DNA of 64,000 bases, taken from Schoenoplectus triqueter (Eukaryota; Streptophyta; Magnoliopsida; Poales; Cyperaceae). Shown in pieces: positions 26,989 to 41,800 of this stretch (positions are counted from its first letter, which is position 1; every line of letters starts with the position of its first letter). Where the stretch lies: NCBI GenBank assembly GCA_964058805.1, contig CAXKVV010000062.1, positions 434,001 through 498,000 on the forward strand. The letters are read 5' to 3'. Under the pieces are notes generated by a model. That model did not search any database. It was not told the DNA's origin and saw nothing but the letters and a program-made list of their open reading frames with translations. A program made the translations under genes and the position numbers.

Positions 26989-29900
26989 GGACACACACCA
27001 ATACAACAATACGAGAATCAACGAAAAGAAGTATACGTGAAAATTAATAGGAAAGTTACCAGCTGCGGTATCTGTATTGTCATCGATGTCTTTCAGGTAG
27101 GGCTTTGTAACATGCTCTATTGCAGAATTATCCAGCTTATCCAATTTCTCCAGCTCATGACGCATATTTGACCTTGCCGAGGAAAGTATTTTACTTGCCA
27201 AGTGGCGCATCCTAGCAAGAAATCCGTTGTGCAACCTCTGCGAGAAAGGACAAGAGAAACTGAAGTTAATTATTTACTTAATCCATTATATATAATCACC
27301 TCATTCTTTTTTCTTTTTGTTACGGTCCGCTCAACATAAAAAAAAAAAAGAGCCCAAGACAGCGACCTATCAAAAAAACGGGCCGACAATTAAACTGATG
27401 ATCTGGAATCCACACGCCCTAGAGGACTTGAGTTGCATTGGAACTAAGCTTCTAAATTATAATTATCACGTCATTGCGGCGGTCTTTAAAAAATATTATG
27501 TTATAGTTTATTATAGCTGAACTTATTGTACATCATATTTTTTTTATATTCTCTATTAATTTTCATTTAAACTAGACTTTCATAGAGTAACTAGATAACA
27601 ATAAATTGTTTAAGGAGTTATAAACTTATAATTAATCAGTACAAAGTCGAAATTCCATTTCAAAATATCATTGATACCATAAAACCTAAATAATTTTCTA
27701 TTCAAAATAATCTTAACAACCTTAAATTATATAATTTTTTTCATTAAAATGACTATAATATTATAACTATATGGGTCTCTCAAGTTGTACAAAATAAAAT
27801 TTGAATAAAAATTATATTTTATGTCGAATAGTGCGCTATGCGCTATTGCAACTGTTATTACCGCTATAACAGTCATAGCTTAATGAGTTATTTTCACAAT
27901 GAAATTTTAAAAAAATATATATAAAAAAATTTAAAGGCAAAATAAATTTATAGATATATTTTTCAACTTATATATCGATAGTATTTTAAATTTCATATAA
28001 TTTAGATATCATTTGATAGTCTATCAAAAACATCAATATTTTATATGATTTACATCGATTGTAATTTAACATTCTTTGATGGACCATCACACAATAATTA
28101 AATTATATGAAATTTTAAACACTATCAATTTATAAGTTAAAGAATATATTAATATATTTTTTTATTTTTAAGATTCATTGAGAATTTTATTATCAAAGGA
28201 TCGAAGTAATTTTTCATCAATCTAATTCGACCATGTTTGAATCAAAATGATCTGGTAGAATAATGACAATCCACTGCATTCTTTGTATGTCTATAGCAAA
28301 TGATTGTGCGCGCCCAGTAAAACTCGTCAGCTGTTCGCTATATATTAATTTAATTTCTTTAGCAAATGAAGTTACACTGCACATTATTCTCCAATAAAGA
28401 AATGCAGAAGCTTGCATTAATTATAGTGAACGATCTTAGACAACACTCATTTAACAACGATTATTTATCAAATCCGTTGTTAAAATGGCTCAGTGGTATT
28501 ATTGTAATATTGAGAACTTTTTCAACAACGGTTTACAATATAAAAAACGTTGTTAAAATAGACTCTCATAACACCAAAAAACAGCAGAATCACTTAGTAA
28601 CAGTTCCTTGAAGGAACTGCGGTTAAACACAACCTTTAACAACGGTTCTGTATCTAGAACCATTATTAAATATTGTGTTTAGCAACTGTTCCTTGAAGGA
28701 ACCGTTGCTAAATGGTCCTGCTATTTTTTTAGGTCTGACATTTGCTCTTTTGCGCTCCCACCAATAACATTTGCTCCCACGGATTGTCCATCTCACCGTT
28801 CATTAATCCCAATCCAACGTTCCAAAAATGAAAAATATAAAACTGAAATCCCATGAATTGCCAACCTTTTTCATCTGTTTTCATATATAAAAAGAGATAT
28901 CAGAGAGAAGAGAGAAAAGAGATAGGAGAAATAAAAATTAAAATATGACCATTTTAATTTCAAACGGTCATAATTTTTAATAGGAAACTCCGATTGAGGC
29001 GTTTTATGCGGCCATAAAAAGCTAACAACGAAATTTACAGGGTTAACCGATTATGTTGTTACCATCATTTTCGAGACCAAAAAATCTCATCTTCAAGCTC
29101 AAAACCCCATTTGTATTTTTTTTCTATTTTTTTTATAGAAATTGTATAGGTTTTCATATTAATGTATGAGTAAGTTGTACGTATTTTTTGAGTAAATATT
29201 TTTTCATTTGATTAATAATTATATTTCTTTTATATTAATTATTGAATGAATAATATATAATAATATTTGTTCTTATCTAATCAATATAACTCCATATTTA
29301 TTGTTTACTTTTAATCAATACGACTCAATATCAATCTTACTCGCACATTTTAAATTTAAAAACAAAAATAAAAAAAAATATTTTTTTTTGTTTTTAAGGT
29401 ACCTTTAACAACGGTTTTTATTTAAAAACTATTGTTAAATGTCTTCCTGACATCTCCATTTACAACACATTTTTAACAATGGTTTTTAAATAAAAACTGT
29501 TATTAAATGTCTTCCTAACACCCCTTTACAATGAGTTTTTAACAACGGTTTTCAATACTTTTCCTAACACCCACTTTACTATCGGTTCCATAACTGTTGT
29601 TAACCTTGATCAACAACCGTTATCAAAGATCGTTTCGCTCGTAGTGGTTGTATCTATAAACTGTAAATAAAACATAATTAAAACGGATCCATTGTACGAA
29701 TTGCACCTGATATCCCATAATTGATTTTTCTTGTGCTAATAATTAATGTTATGTTTTTTTCTTCTCATGGATGCGTATCCTAAATTAAGTTTATAAATGA
29801 GCAGTTAAAACTGACAAAGAACTCACATGAAGGAGCTCCCTCTCCAACTTGAACCTCTTTTTATTCCGTACTGAAGTCATAATTAATGTAGTCTCCTCAT

Positions 29901-31898
29901 GATCATACCTGTGTTAATAACAATATCTTGAAAATTTTAAGCAACAATATGCACACTAGCTTTGCACAATAGTCTGTCTCTCTACACGAAATTGGCTATT
30001 ATTTCAAAATAATTACTGTTCAAGTTTCAAAATTTTTGTATCCGAAACATAAACCTACATAGATTGAAAACTTTTTTTTATAATACAAGCTATTATAAAT
30101 TTTAGAATTTTGTTGATATTTTTAGTGTTTTTTTAGACTGTCCTAAAAATATTAGAAAGACATCTATATGTATGTATGTGAAAAAGGGTAATTATTTTGG
30201 AAATCACTAAAAATACTTATAAATTCTAAAAGTAGTAAAAAAAAATATTATCCTAGAAGTTTGTTACACAAAATATTTCTTGAGCTACCGACATTGCGCA
30301 CGGATATGATTTTGTAATTTAAGCTAGCTAGCTACATGCATTTCGATCCAAATTCTTGTGAAATCAAGTAATTTAAGCTAGCTAGATACATGCAAGATCT
30401 ATAGATGATGCTTTTATTTACTTATAACCAAACTGAGGATAAATTTGACGAACTTTACTTCAAAGTTCAAATAATTGCTGCCTCTGAACGCATTATATTC
30501 ATATTCTATTCATTTACCTGGTAAGAATATTTTTCTGAATTAAGGAAAATTCTTCAGCGAACTTTTTTACAGGAATGGATAAATCGCTCATAAAATTACC
30601 CTGCAATGCATAGAAATTGGAATACTGTTTCGTTAATAATTATCTCTTCTTAGTTAGTCAATGAGAAAATAGAAGTGATGGAAACTTAGAGATAGTTTTA
30701 CACGACCTTCTCTTGATCCAACGAGCCAAGTATCCGTTTTATAATTTTTCCACACGAGCGTTTGGACTTTGCAACCTACACATAAATGAATCTTAAGGTG
30801 ATTAAAATAAGATCAAACTGTGAGGAAGATAAAATGTAGCAATTAATCAAAACTAAATATATAACAACCTTCTGATCCGCTGGCATAATCTTTTCATCGC
30901 GACAGATATCATCCCATATCTTTTCTGAAGAAATGGCAAATCTCGAACTATATTCCGATTGTTCTAGATTTTCTTTCGTGGCAAATTTGTAAAAGTGATC
31001 TGACAAACTTTTACACTGCAGACAGAGAAAAAATAATTCAGCGAATTAAGTTATAATTTCTCTCATTTAAAACATACGAGGCAATATTTGCGATATTATA
31101 TATATAGATGGGGAGGGATAGACAATCTTTTCATAATGACACTCTAAATAAATTTAAGAAAACTTAAAAATATAAAAAGATTTGTACATATATTCTTCTA
31201 ACTTATATATGAACTTTTTAAATTTTATGAAATTTAATTACGACTCAATAGTTTATCAAAGACTATCAAAATTTTATATAATTTAAAATAGTTATAATTT
31301 AAGTGTTTGATGGACCATTAAAATGATAACTAAATTACATGAAATTTGAAACAGTATCAACATATAAGTTAAAAAATATATCTATAACTATTCTATTTTA
31401 AAGATTTTTTAATTTAATTATTTAGAGTGTCATTATCTAGATTGTTATCTAAATAACGCATTGTCAAGTCCCAATAAAATATATATATATATAGAGAGAG
31501 AGAGAAAGAGAGAGAGAGAGTAAAGATACCGTGAGCTTAAGCTCACGGAGGTCTTCCATGAGCTTAAGTCAAAAAATATCAAATCATCTCTAAATTTTAA
31601 TTTATCATCTTCATTGAATTCTTTATATAAAAATCTTGTTGGATGCAAAAATTTGGAATGTTTTGAGTTTTTTAAATTATTATTTTTAATTTTTTTAAAA
31701 TGATGTTCAAGTGTTGAATATATTATTATTATTTTTAGAGCTAATTATCAAAAAATAAAAATCATAACTTAAAAAACTCAAAACACTCCAAATTTTTGCA
31801 TCCCATAAGATTTTCATATAAAGAATTTAATGAGGATGATAAATTAAATTTTGGAGATGATTTGATATACTTTTGGAGTTAAGCTCACGGTATATTTA

Positions 31899-31931
<33 letters not shown>

Positions 31932-34900
31932 AAGAGAGAGAGAAAAAAAGTTGGATTGTGGTGTTACGCGTTGTACGGAAAATCATTCAAAATGATTTTC
32001 ATATGAAAATATAGTTGTAGACCAACTATTATATTTTTTAGAATATTTACTATGTTTTAGATAGTTAAAAAATCACTTCTTATAAATGACTCATAATAAT
32101 TAAATCAAGTATTTTTCAAACTATCTAAAAAATAGTAAAAAAATTCTAAAAAATATAAAATTTTGTCTACAACTAAATTTTCATATAATAAATCATTTGA
32201 GTAGGCGGATGGACCATATGAAAATTGAAAATGGAGAAATGATCCGTAATACATGGGTCATTCATGCTATACGTAGCACCGTAACTTAACTATATATATA
32301 TGCTATGGTTTGTATCAAAAAACTTATAGCATACCAATTTTTATCAATTTTAGAATTTTATCACTATTTTTAATGATTTGTGAAATACGACCCTACGAAC
32401 AGTACTTTAAGTGTTACACATAAGACATGGAAGATTTGGGATATTGAACATTTGTTATATGAGCAAGATCAATTGCACGTACGCTAGCATGTACTAGCTA
32501 GTTAACTGGTACGTACCTTCTGCTCGAATTTCTGTTCTTCATATTTAGGTACAGGAAAGTCCCACACGATGAACTGCATGCATATACACATATAGATCAT
32601 GCTTTTTTTCACAGAATGCCAAGAGAAAATATAAAAACATTTGTTGAAGAAAAATGTAATTAAAATACTAATTTCCCCTCAATATATAAAAACTGTTTCT
32701 TTCCACCGAAATTCCTTCTTGTGACAAAATTACCATGTCAGGTACATCAGTTAATTATGTTGATATCAACAGGATACTATTTATTGTATACCGTTCTCAT
32801 CTTATATTATGATGCATGCATGGTTTACCTCGAAGTAATTGTCCATGGTCTTCTTTGTAGGTGGATCCACTTTTTCCGATAGCTGTAACACTTTTTCCCA
32901 TATCTGTAACAGGTATGCATATATATATATATATATATAATGCGGCTATTATATACATATTATATGTCTTTATGGGTCAAATTTCAAAATTTTGTATCCG
33001 AACTATTAATACAAGTAATTTGAAACAGTCTTCATATCAATAAATTAAAGATGACCAATTTTTACTATTTTTAATAATTTCTAAAAGATGACACCATTTG
33101 ACATACAAAAAAAATGCTTTTAAATTATTTTCATAGACATCTATAAAAATCGTTAGAAATAGAAATAAAATTCTAAAAATGATAAATATTGGTAATCTAA
33201 AAGCTATCGATATGAAGAATTTTATAAAGCCACTTGAATCAATATTTCGTACATGAAATTTTAAATTTTGATCCGTAAATATTTTGACTTAAAATATTTA
33301 TGGATGCACTGTAGACGTAATCTATATATACATACGTACATACATACATACATATATATACATGTACGAACGTACCTACCCTGTAAATGTCATTTTATTT
33401 GGGGAAGAAATAATTAATGATACTGTCTTGTTTTTTCTTTTACGAACTGAATTATTTTTTTAAACTAATTTAATTCTAATTAAACCTTGCAATATCCAAT
33501 TTATAGGAAAACACATAGATGCATCAACCAAAATTTTCATCGAATAAAACAAAAACAATCATTAAATAATATAATTAATTAAACTAGAATTGTCTTTCAC
33601 GCCTCCTGCATGCGGAACATGATCATTTTATAAAATAATTGTTAGTTGGTAGCAAATTATGAGTATCAAATTATTTTAGAATTTTTCATTATTATATATT
33701 AAATATTAGAAAAAATAAACATTAATATATAAGTAATAAAAATGTGAGGATTTCAAAATTTTTTATTTTTATGTAGTTATATTCTCTTAATTTTTGTAAA
33801 AATAAGCATTTCTTGTTTTCTAGAGATATACAATTATTATGGAAAATAGAACATTACGTCCAACTTATCAATGAAAAAACATTTATTATTAAAGAAAATT
33901 AAGTAGATAAAAGATCTTGACAACGTGGTGGTATGTGCAAGAAATTAATTAGAAGAGAAATATAATTATATGAATGTCTCATATAAAATATCCTTGCCCT
34001 AATTTAGTTTTCATAGAATTATATCAATTCCTTATATATAATAGCCTTCCCCTAATTTAGTATGATGCATTAGAGCATTTTCAATGGGAATTTCTAATGA
34101 GTTGTTAAATTTTATGTGGCAGTTATTATTTTGATTTTTGAATATGAGAAGGATTTTTAATTTAGAAACGGTAGAGGAGAGTTGCTAAATTAGAAACTCA
34201 TTCTAAATGTCACGTCATTTAGAAACTCACTTAATTTAGCGCTGAAAAACAAAAATTTTAATTAATTTATTTATTTTCATTGAGTGGAGCGAATAGTAAT
34301 ATTAATTAAAATTTAGAAGTACTTTTTTTTATTAAATATTTCAATTTGACGTGACCTCAATAACAACTCAAAAATTATTGTAGCGTTGGAGATGCTCTTA
34401 GGAACTGCCGAACTGGTATGTTCTGATAGACTGGGGTCAGTTGTTACGACTACGGTATGCTTTGATATCACTTGTTAAGACTTCGAGTGATACCTTCATT
34501 AATTCTCGTCTCTCTTGATTACCATCTTGCACTCACTCTTCACATATCACGTTTTATGACATTTCCAACATATCAAGTCTCCTTTATGCCTCCCCATCAA
34601 CGATGATTTTCCTTTGTTGCCATCGTGTTGACTTGTGCAACCCTTCATGACAGTTAGAGTCGTCTATATTTGTCGTCATGTTCACTGCGAATCTGACGAC
34701 ATATATAGCATCGTCTTCTCTGATAAATTGGTTGCAAACATTGTCTAGCATCATATTCTCTTGCCCGCTCAACATCTCCACCGCCATGGACCAATTATCG
34801 GGTAAAGAGATCAACAGAGCTGTGGCGTAAAAATTCTTGCCTAGTTCGAAGTCAACCGAGTTCAATTGATTTATTATACAATACACTCTTCTATATGTTC

Positions 34901-37900
34901 AGTTATAGATCATTTTATCCGCCACCTTGAAATTGAACAATAATCGTAAGAGATAAGTTGATTACTTATGGATAGTTTTGATAGTGCTAATTAATGAATT
35001 ACTAGACCAATTATATGATCATTGCATGTATTATTGATTTAGTTCATGAATTGAATAATATGATCATTTGTTCTTTGACTAATTTATTATTGTATAGATC
35101 TCAACCCTTGAAATTACATAACTCTATTTTTTATATTTAAATAATAAATTAGAATATTGTCCGTGTTTTGCTACGGATAGTTTGTGTACTTTAATTTTTC
35201 TACACTAAAATCTAGAAATATCAATTTATTTCAATAAAAAATAAGGTAACAAACAAAGTAAAAAATAAATATAATTAGTTAATTATTTTATTTAGTAATC
35301 ATAGTTTTCCTAAAAAAATATATAATTAAATTTCAAATTTGATAAATTCTTCAGCAAAATAATACGTGGCATGGTCAATTCCTTTAGGATGGAATACCCA
35401 ATCGATATCCTTGTTGCACCAATGGCCAAGAATATGTGGCACCTCCTCACAGGGAAGGCGTTAATTCCAGGAATTGCAAAATGGCTATTGTCAGCAGAGA
35501 CCATGGCTGCAAAATAACACCACTCCTTTTTGGAGGAACATGGCTTATCTGGAGCCCTTCATCAGTTTCTTAGTAAAATTTATGATTCAAAATGAAGAGG
35601 TGGTTAGACTATGGCAGGATAATTGGAAAGGATCAATTCTTAAGGAATCATGGTCTACATTGTATACCTTTGTATACAATTGTCAAATCACGATGAAAGA
35701 AGCAAAAATCATTACTAATTTGATCATTTAAGACAACCAGTCACACAATAAGAAATAGTTTTTTATCATTTAAATCATTAACTATTTATCTAAATTATTT
35801 AGATGAAATTTTTTTCATGTATGAATGATGAATTTGAGAATTTTTGATATAAACTATTGACATAATAATCAATAGAATCTATACTATTGGAAAAAAAGGA
35901 GGGCTTCCGATGGATTAAAAAATTACAACTTTTTTCTCAGTTTAATACAAGATTAGAGCATATTTATAAATATAAATCTTTATAAAAAATGAATTGATTT
36001 AAAAAAGACCTACATTTTTTTTATGATTTAAACCTTTAACTATTTATGTAAATTGTTTAGATGAATTTTTTTTCATATGTGCATGATAAATTTAAGAAGT
36101 TTTGATATGAACTCTTGATATATAAATCAATAGAATCTATATTATATAAGTGATGGATATCGTTAAAAAGTTTTTTATCACACGATTGGAAATCAACTTT
36201 TACATATTTATCCATAGATGCTTTTTACTTATATTTTATATAGAAATTGGATACATTTAAATCCAATTAAAATTATGTTTCACGACTTTATATCCATAAT
36301 ATCTTGAAAATCCAATTAAAATTATGTTTCACGACTTTATATCCATAACTTTTACATCTTTATCCATAGATGCTTTTTACTTATATTTTATATAGAAATT
36401 GGATACATTTAAATCCAATTAAAATTATGTTTCACGACTTTATATCCATAATATCTTGAAAATCCAATTTCAAGACCAATCTTGCAAAACAATTTGCAGC
36501 AGCTGCACACAAATGACAGTATCAGAGACAACATCATATGGAAGTGGCAAGAGAATAGCCAGTTCACTGTCAGATTGTGTTACCGGGCAATCAAACAAGG
36601 ACCACGTATTGGAGGCTTATTAGCAAGAATATGGACTTGAAACTACTAACAAGAATCACGATTTTTGTATGGCTCATGCTGCAGAACAAAATTTCACAAT
36701 CCAAAATCTGGTCAAGAGAGGCTGGATGCTGCCCAATGTGTCATTTTGCAGAGAGCAACAAGAAACAACAAGGCACATATTTGGTGAGTGCCGGTAAACA
36801 CGCCAAGTCAGAAGCATGATAATCCAGGAATTCTCACAAGAAATCACTATCACACATGATTTTAATCATGGTAAATACGATGAAATCATACTCTACCAGC
36901 GAGGAAAGAGATCGAGGAGGCTCCAGATTACATTGTGTTTCCAAATATGAAAAGAATTATGTCACAGCATATTCAGAGAGATACAACAATCAGAACATCA
37001 TCTCACCTCACAAATCAGGATGCAATACATGCAGTGGTTCAATGTATGACAAAATAACTGATGGAAAAGAAATTGTATATAATATTGTATATCAGTTAGG
37101 AATTATTTCACTTTGAGTTTGTACTTTAAGTACTTTCTTTTTTCTTTTGACTTCCCTTTCTTATTGTACATAGCAACAGTACTTCTGATGTCATTTAATA
37201 TATATAAAAAAATTGATAAAAGCTCCTAAATAGAAGCGTTCCACGAGTATTTGTTTCAGTACACGAATGCACAAGGAAACATATATAGTGTACTCACCTT
37301 TTCATATTTTTAAAATAAATTACTGGACAAAGAAAGTTCTTACGACTGCTTTACGAGTGGTGTCAATTACGTGCCACATATCGATTCTTTATCTTATAAA
37401 GTTGTGTAGTTCATATTACGCACATTTTGACTAAAGCTTGCATCAAAACTGAAAACTTCTCTATTAAATAACCGAACAGGTTGGTGGACGCTAGAATTTC
37501 TGGACGTCTCTTTAAAATTTGAGGACGCTTCAATTAGTCAGCGTCCATGAAAATTTTATGTGCGCTTTTAATCGGTGACATCCGTCTTAGAAATCAAAAT
37601 ATTATATATTTTTTTATTCAGATTTCGTTCTTTCAGGTTTGCGTAGTTTAGATAAACAAATCTCGGGCAGACGTGACTGGCAAAGTAAATAAGATTATAT
37701 ATTACGTACCTTTTCTATTTCCTCCAGTAGCTTCTTCTTGATGTTCTCGACTGGAGTCTACATAATTAAAAAAAGAAATAGAAGTGAACATTCCGACGTT
37801 ATCCGGGAAAGTGTGTATGTTCCATATTTAAAAGTGCCTATCATGTATCTACCTTTTTATTTATTAACTATTATTTTTTAATTATAAGTAACTGGCGGGG

Positions 37901-38457
37901 AGCCAGTTATTTTGTATTGATAAGAAGTTTGAAATTTATGTAAAATACTTTAATTTTAATCAGCAATAATTACAATTTTTATTTAATAACTGTATTATTA
38001 TATTTAATAAATAAAGAGGTAGAGAGATGGATGGACAATAGAGAGTGGACTCCTCCGGGGACTTCTGTGTACGTACAAATCCTATTAATTGTTCCCTTAA
38101 TGGATGAACATTGAGATTAATTCTTCAACGTCTACCTCATATCCATAGTCACGCACTAGAATGATAATTGTAGTTTTTGTTGCATCAGGAACCTTTAACC
38201 TTCCCTGCAATTGCAATATGAAGTCAAAAAAAAAAAAGTCAAGGCTTTGTGGATAGTTGATTTTCATTATTTTAAAAAAATTTCTTTTGAAATATTCCAA
38301 TATATTAACTATATTTTTTCCTATTTAAACTTATAATTTGATGCACAGAGCTGGTAGAAGTATTTAAAACGGGAATAAAATAAGGATAATTTGGATTAAA
38401 ATTATCACATGTACAATGTGTTGTTAAACAAAAACCTTGCATTGTCACTTGATTTGA

Positions 38458-38497
<40 letters not shown>

Positions 38498-38820
38498 AGC
38501 TATCATTGATAAAATTCCCGGCTCTAAAAGGGAAGAATTGCTATCCCCCTTTTGGATAGACACCGCAGCCTCAGCGATTTGGGAGTGTTGGACGTCTGGT
38601 CCTACCACCGTGAGCTTTGATCCTACGATTTCTATGCTGCTGAATATTAACTATTATCCAGTGGATGTTTAGATGTACGTCGTCGCTGCTTCTATTCTTT
38701 TTTGTTTTCCTTTGAGATACTCTCTCGATTTGGCATTGAACAAGGTTCTGCTAGGATCTCCAATCTAGGTCCGTCTCCTCGCTTATCTTTCTCTCCTTTT
38801 CTTCGTTAGACGCAAATTTG

Positions 38821-38860
<40 letters not shown>

Positions 38861-41800
38861 TCTCTCCTTTTGGATCGATCTAGATCTAACAATTTCCATT
38901 GTTTGAAAAATAAAAAATAGTTTAAGAAGAGAAATGGCGAAGTCGAAGAAGCACACAGCGCACAACCAGTCTTACCAGGCTGCATAATAGTGACATCAAG
39001 AAGCACAAGCGTTATCTTAACTGTTTACTTACCTTCACAAGGTCATTTCTATACTTATGATTGTTATGAATATTTTTTTTAGGAAAATTATTAGCATCCC
39101 CACCCCACCGTCTCCATTCGATGTCCCCATTCTAATTTTGGGGATAAATATATTTCATCCCACCATTCTGTCACCAAATTTTATCCCCAAATCCTTCTTT
39201 CCATTTCAAGACAGCGGTCTCATTTTTTTTTTCATTTTTAGAAAAGTCATATTTTCTTGACATGTCGTTTCGTTTGAATTTTATTCCGTCTATTATAAAT
39301 CTCAAATCGCTCACCGTCTGTTCATCATACTCTTTCATAGATTTCTTTCTCATAAGTTTTTGTATTGTTAAATCTTCGATAAGTACAAATGACTAATGAC
39401 AAATTCGATACAAGATCGATGCAAACTGGTCACATATAACTGTCCACCCACCACTTTTCCTTTGTAATTCCACCGATTGCCAAACCAAGATTTACATTAA
39501 TTTGAGAGGATAGATATTGTCAGCCTTGACGACCTGCTTGAATCTACTTTATTTTTTATTATTCGTTCAGACTCTAGAATAATATAAAATTAGGCAAGAA
39601 ATTTTATTTCTAGAAACCTTCTTCTGCTTCTGAAATTTTGTGTCTTTCAAATTCTACTTGATTATGTGATTTTCTTTAGTTTTCTTTTATCTTATATGGT
39701 TATTGTTTTCTCAATAGAAGATCATAGGATGCAAGATTTCAAGTAACGTTGATTTTAAAATTTTTTATTGTAATCAGCAATTATCTCCCCTTTCAACTTT
39801 TAATTTTCTTAATAAATAGAAGCACATGACTTCTATTTCATCATTAGAAAAACAATATGAAGTTTGGATCTGATAAGTATCTCTTATCATTTTTCCGTCT
39901 TCTATATTTACCCGAATTTTCATATTGATTTTTATATCTTCAGTTTACTTGCTCGTTATTAATCTTTTTGTTTAAAAAAATGTATACTTTTTGTTACAAT
40001 TCAAATTTGAGAACTTTTTCGATTTTGTATCAAACTTTCATTATTTTTTATTTTTCATTTGATTTGATTATATACATTTTGGTTGCATGAAGGCAACTGG
40101 ATTTCTAATCATACTTTGAAATATATTCCAACAATATATGGAAAAAAATATTACCACTTTATGGCCAACGAAAATATGCAATTGATCATATCATTATTTT
40201 TTTATTGTGTTGATAGGTATTGATATAGTTTTTATAAATAGTTGTGTCGATGATTATAAATAACCAATGTGATAGCTATAAGTAATTCATAAATATAAAT
40301 AGTTCTTTACTAAAATCATATAAAAAAAATTGCAACAATGAATAATTAATAACTATTTCAATAAATATAAATAAGATTATCAATTGCTATAAATAAACAT
40401 ACATATTGACTTTGTTGTTCGTGTCCAGCCTGACATTGTATAAAAGAGATGATTATTAGTAATGATCAGTAACTAGTGTAATTGATATAAATAAGACAAG
40501 TATAGTTGATATAAATAAGATAATTAATAATTATAACTACTTCAATTTAGATGCTAGAAAAAAATGGCTATCAATGATTTCTTCATTTAGTATTAATAGC
40601 ACCAATATTTAGTATAAATAACAGTCAAAGCGTTACTTTAACTCTTGATAGTCAACTCTGTGGGAGATGATTAACACTAATTATCAATAACTATGATAAT
40701 TGATATAAATAAAATTATCAATAATTATAATTAGTTCAATTTAGAAGCTGAAAAAATATTATTAATAACTCTTTCATTTAGTATTAATAATATCAATATT
40801 TATTATAAATAACAGTCAAAGAGCTACTTTGACTCTTGATAGTTAAATTTTGGGGATAAAATATGGGGACAAATGATTGGGGACTACTATCAGCCTTCTT
40901 TTTTTTATTGAAGAATAAAAAGCGATTTTTTGTCATTATTTGTATAAAACATATGATTGTATTTACAGCGCAACATACATAGAGATTGGCATTGTGTTAT
41001 TGTCTGAAGATTGATAGTGTCGCCAATGCAGACAGAAAATTACTTTTTCTCGCCAACATTACCAGTAAAAAATATGAGGTATTCAAGTACTTGAAACGAT
41101 ACTTCAAATGGACAAGCAACATAATGACGTATACATGAGTACATGACCTTCCCTTAATGCCACCAGTATGGATTGGAAAGTCAGCCGATTCCGAGTTAAA
41201 TCGGCTGGGTTGATTCGGAATCGGCCGGAGACGCCCTGATTTTGACCCGAGTTATTCGGTCAAGATATTTTCACACAGATTCCCGAAGGAGACTACTAAT
41301 TCGTCCAAATTAATTCGTGAGAACTTAACATCGCCACAGTTGATCATTGCCTATTCAATTTTCGTGAAACTAAAGGAAAAAAGTGAGTTCGAACCTTCTA
41401 GTTTGATGTACTAGGTTAATTTGGGGCGTTTATGTGAGATAGACCTTCGAAGTTTCGAACTCACCTTTTTTGAGTAGAAAGCTAATTTTCTTAATTAATT
41501 ATTCATATTGGACGTTATATATACCTTTAAAACTGTAATAATACTGGCTTATATTACTTGTGGATCATTACTAATTATATTTATCATATTTCTATTTTTA
41601 AGCACAAAATTAGTTATTTTGCGAAAGACAGGTTTCGCTCCAATTAGGCCGATTCCTGTTGAGTCAGCCAATTATGATTACATGGGCAACTTCCTGATTT
41701 GGATTCCAATTTTCAGTACCATAAGCACCAGTTTTAAAGGAGATACCAACATACTGGTGCCAACTGGTATACCGGCAACAGCTATGCAGCAACTGTTCCA

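Larger units (their letters stand above)
35385..36900 (+). pseudogene. L1-type LINE relic (RT C-terminal region)
   Basis: 35474-35731: [20 protein letters not shown] then [12 protein letters not shown], the LINE motif before zf-RVT. 36490-36790: [27 protein letters not shown], and zf-RVT CPMCH, with RHIFGEC in the next frame. AT-rich direct repeats (35740-36480) interrupt the two parts. It lies in the intron between exons 7 and 8, antisense to the RHD3-like gene. Confidence 0.7.

Noticed and set aside
38097..38135. Extension of exon 6 to the stop at 38097
   Set aside because: The family alignment passes directly from RDYGYE to TPVENI of the next exon, and a good GT donor lies at that point.
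38409..38672. Open frame with a run of lysines on the + strand (and phenylalanines on the other)
   Set aside because: Created by the poly(A) tract; no other coding features.
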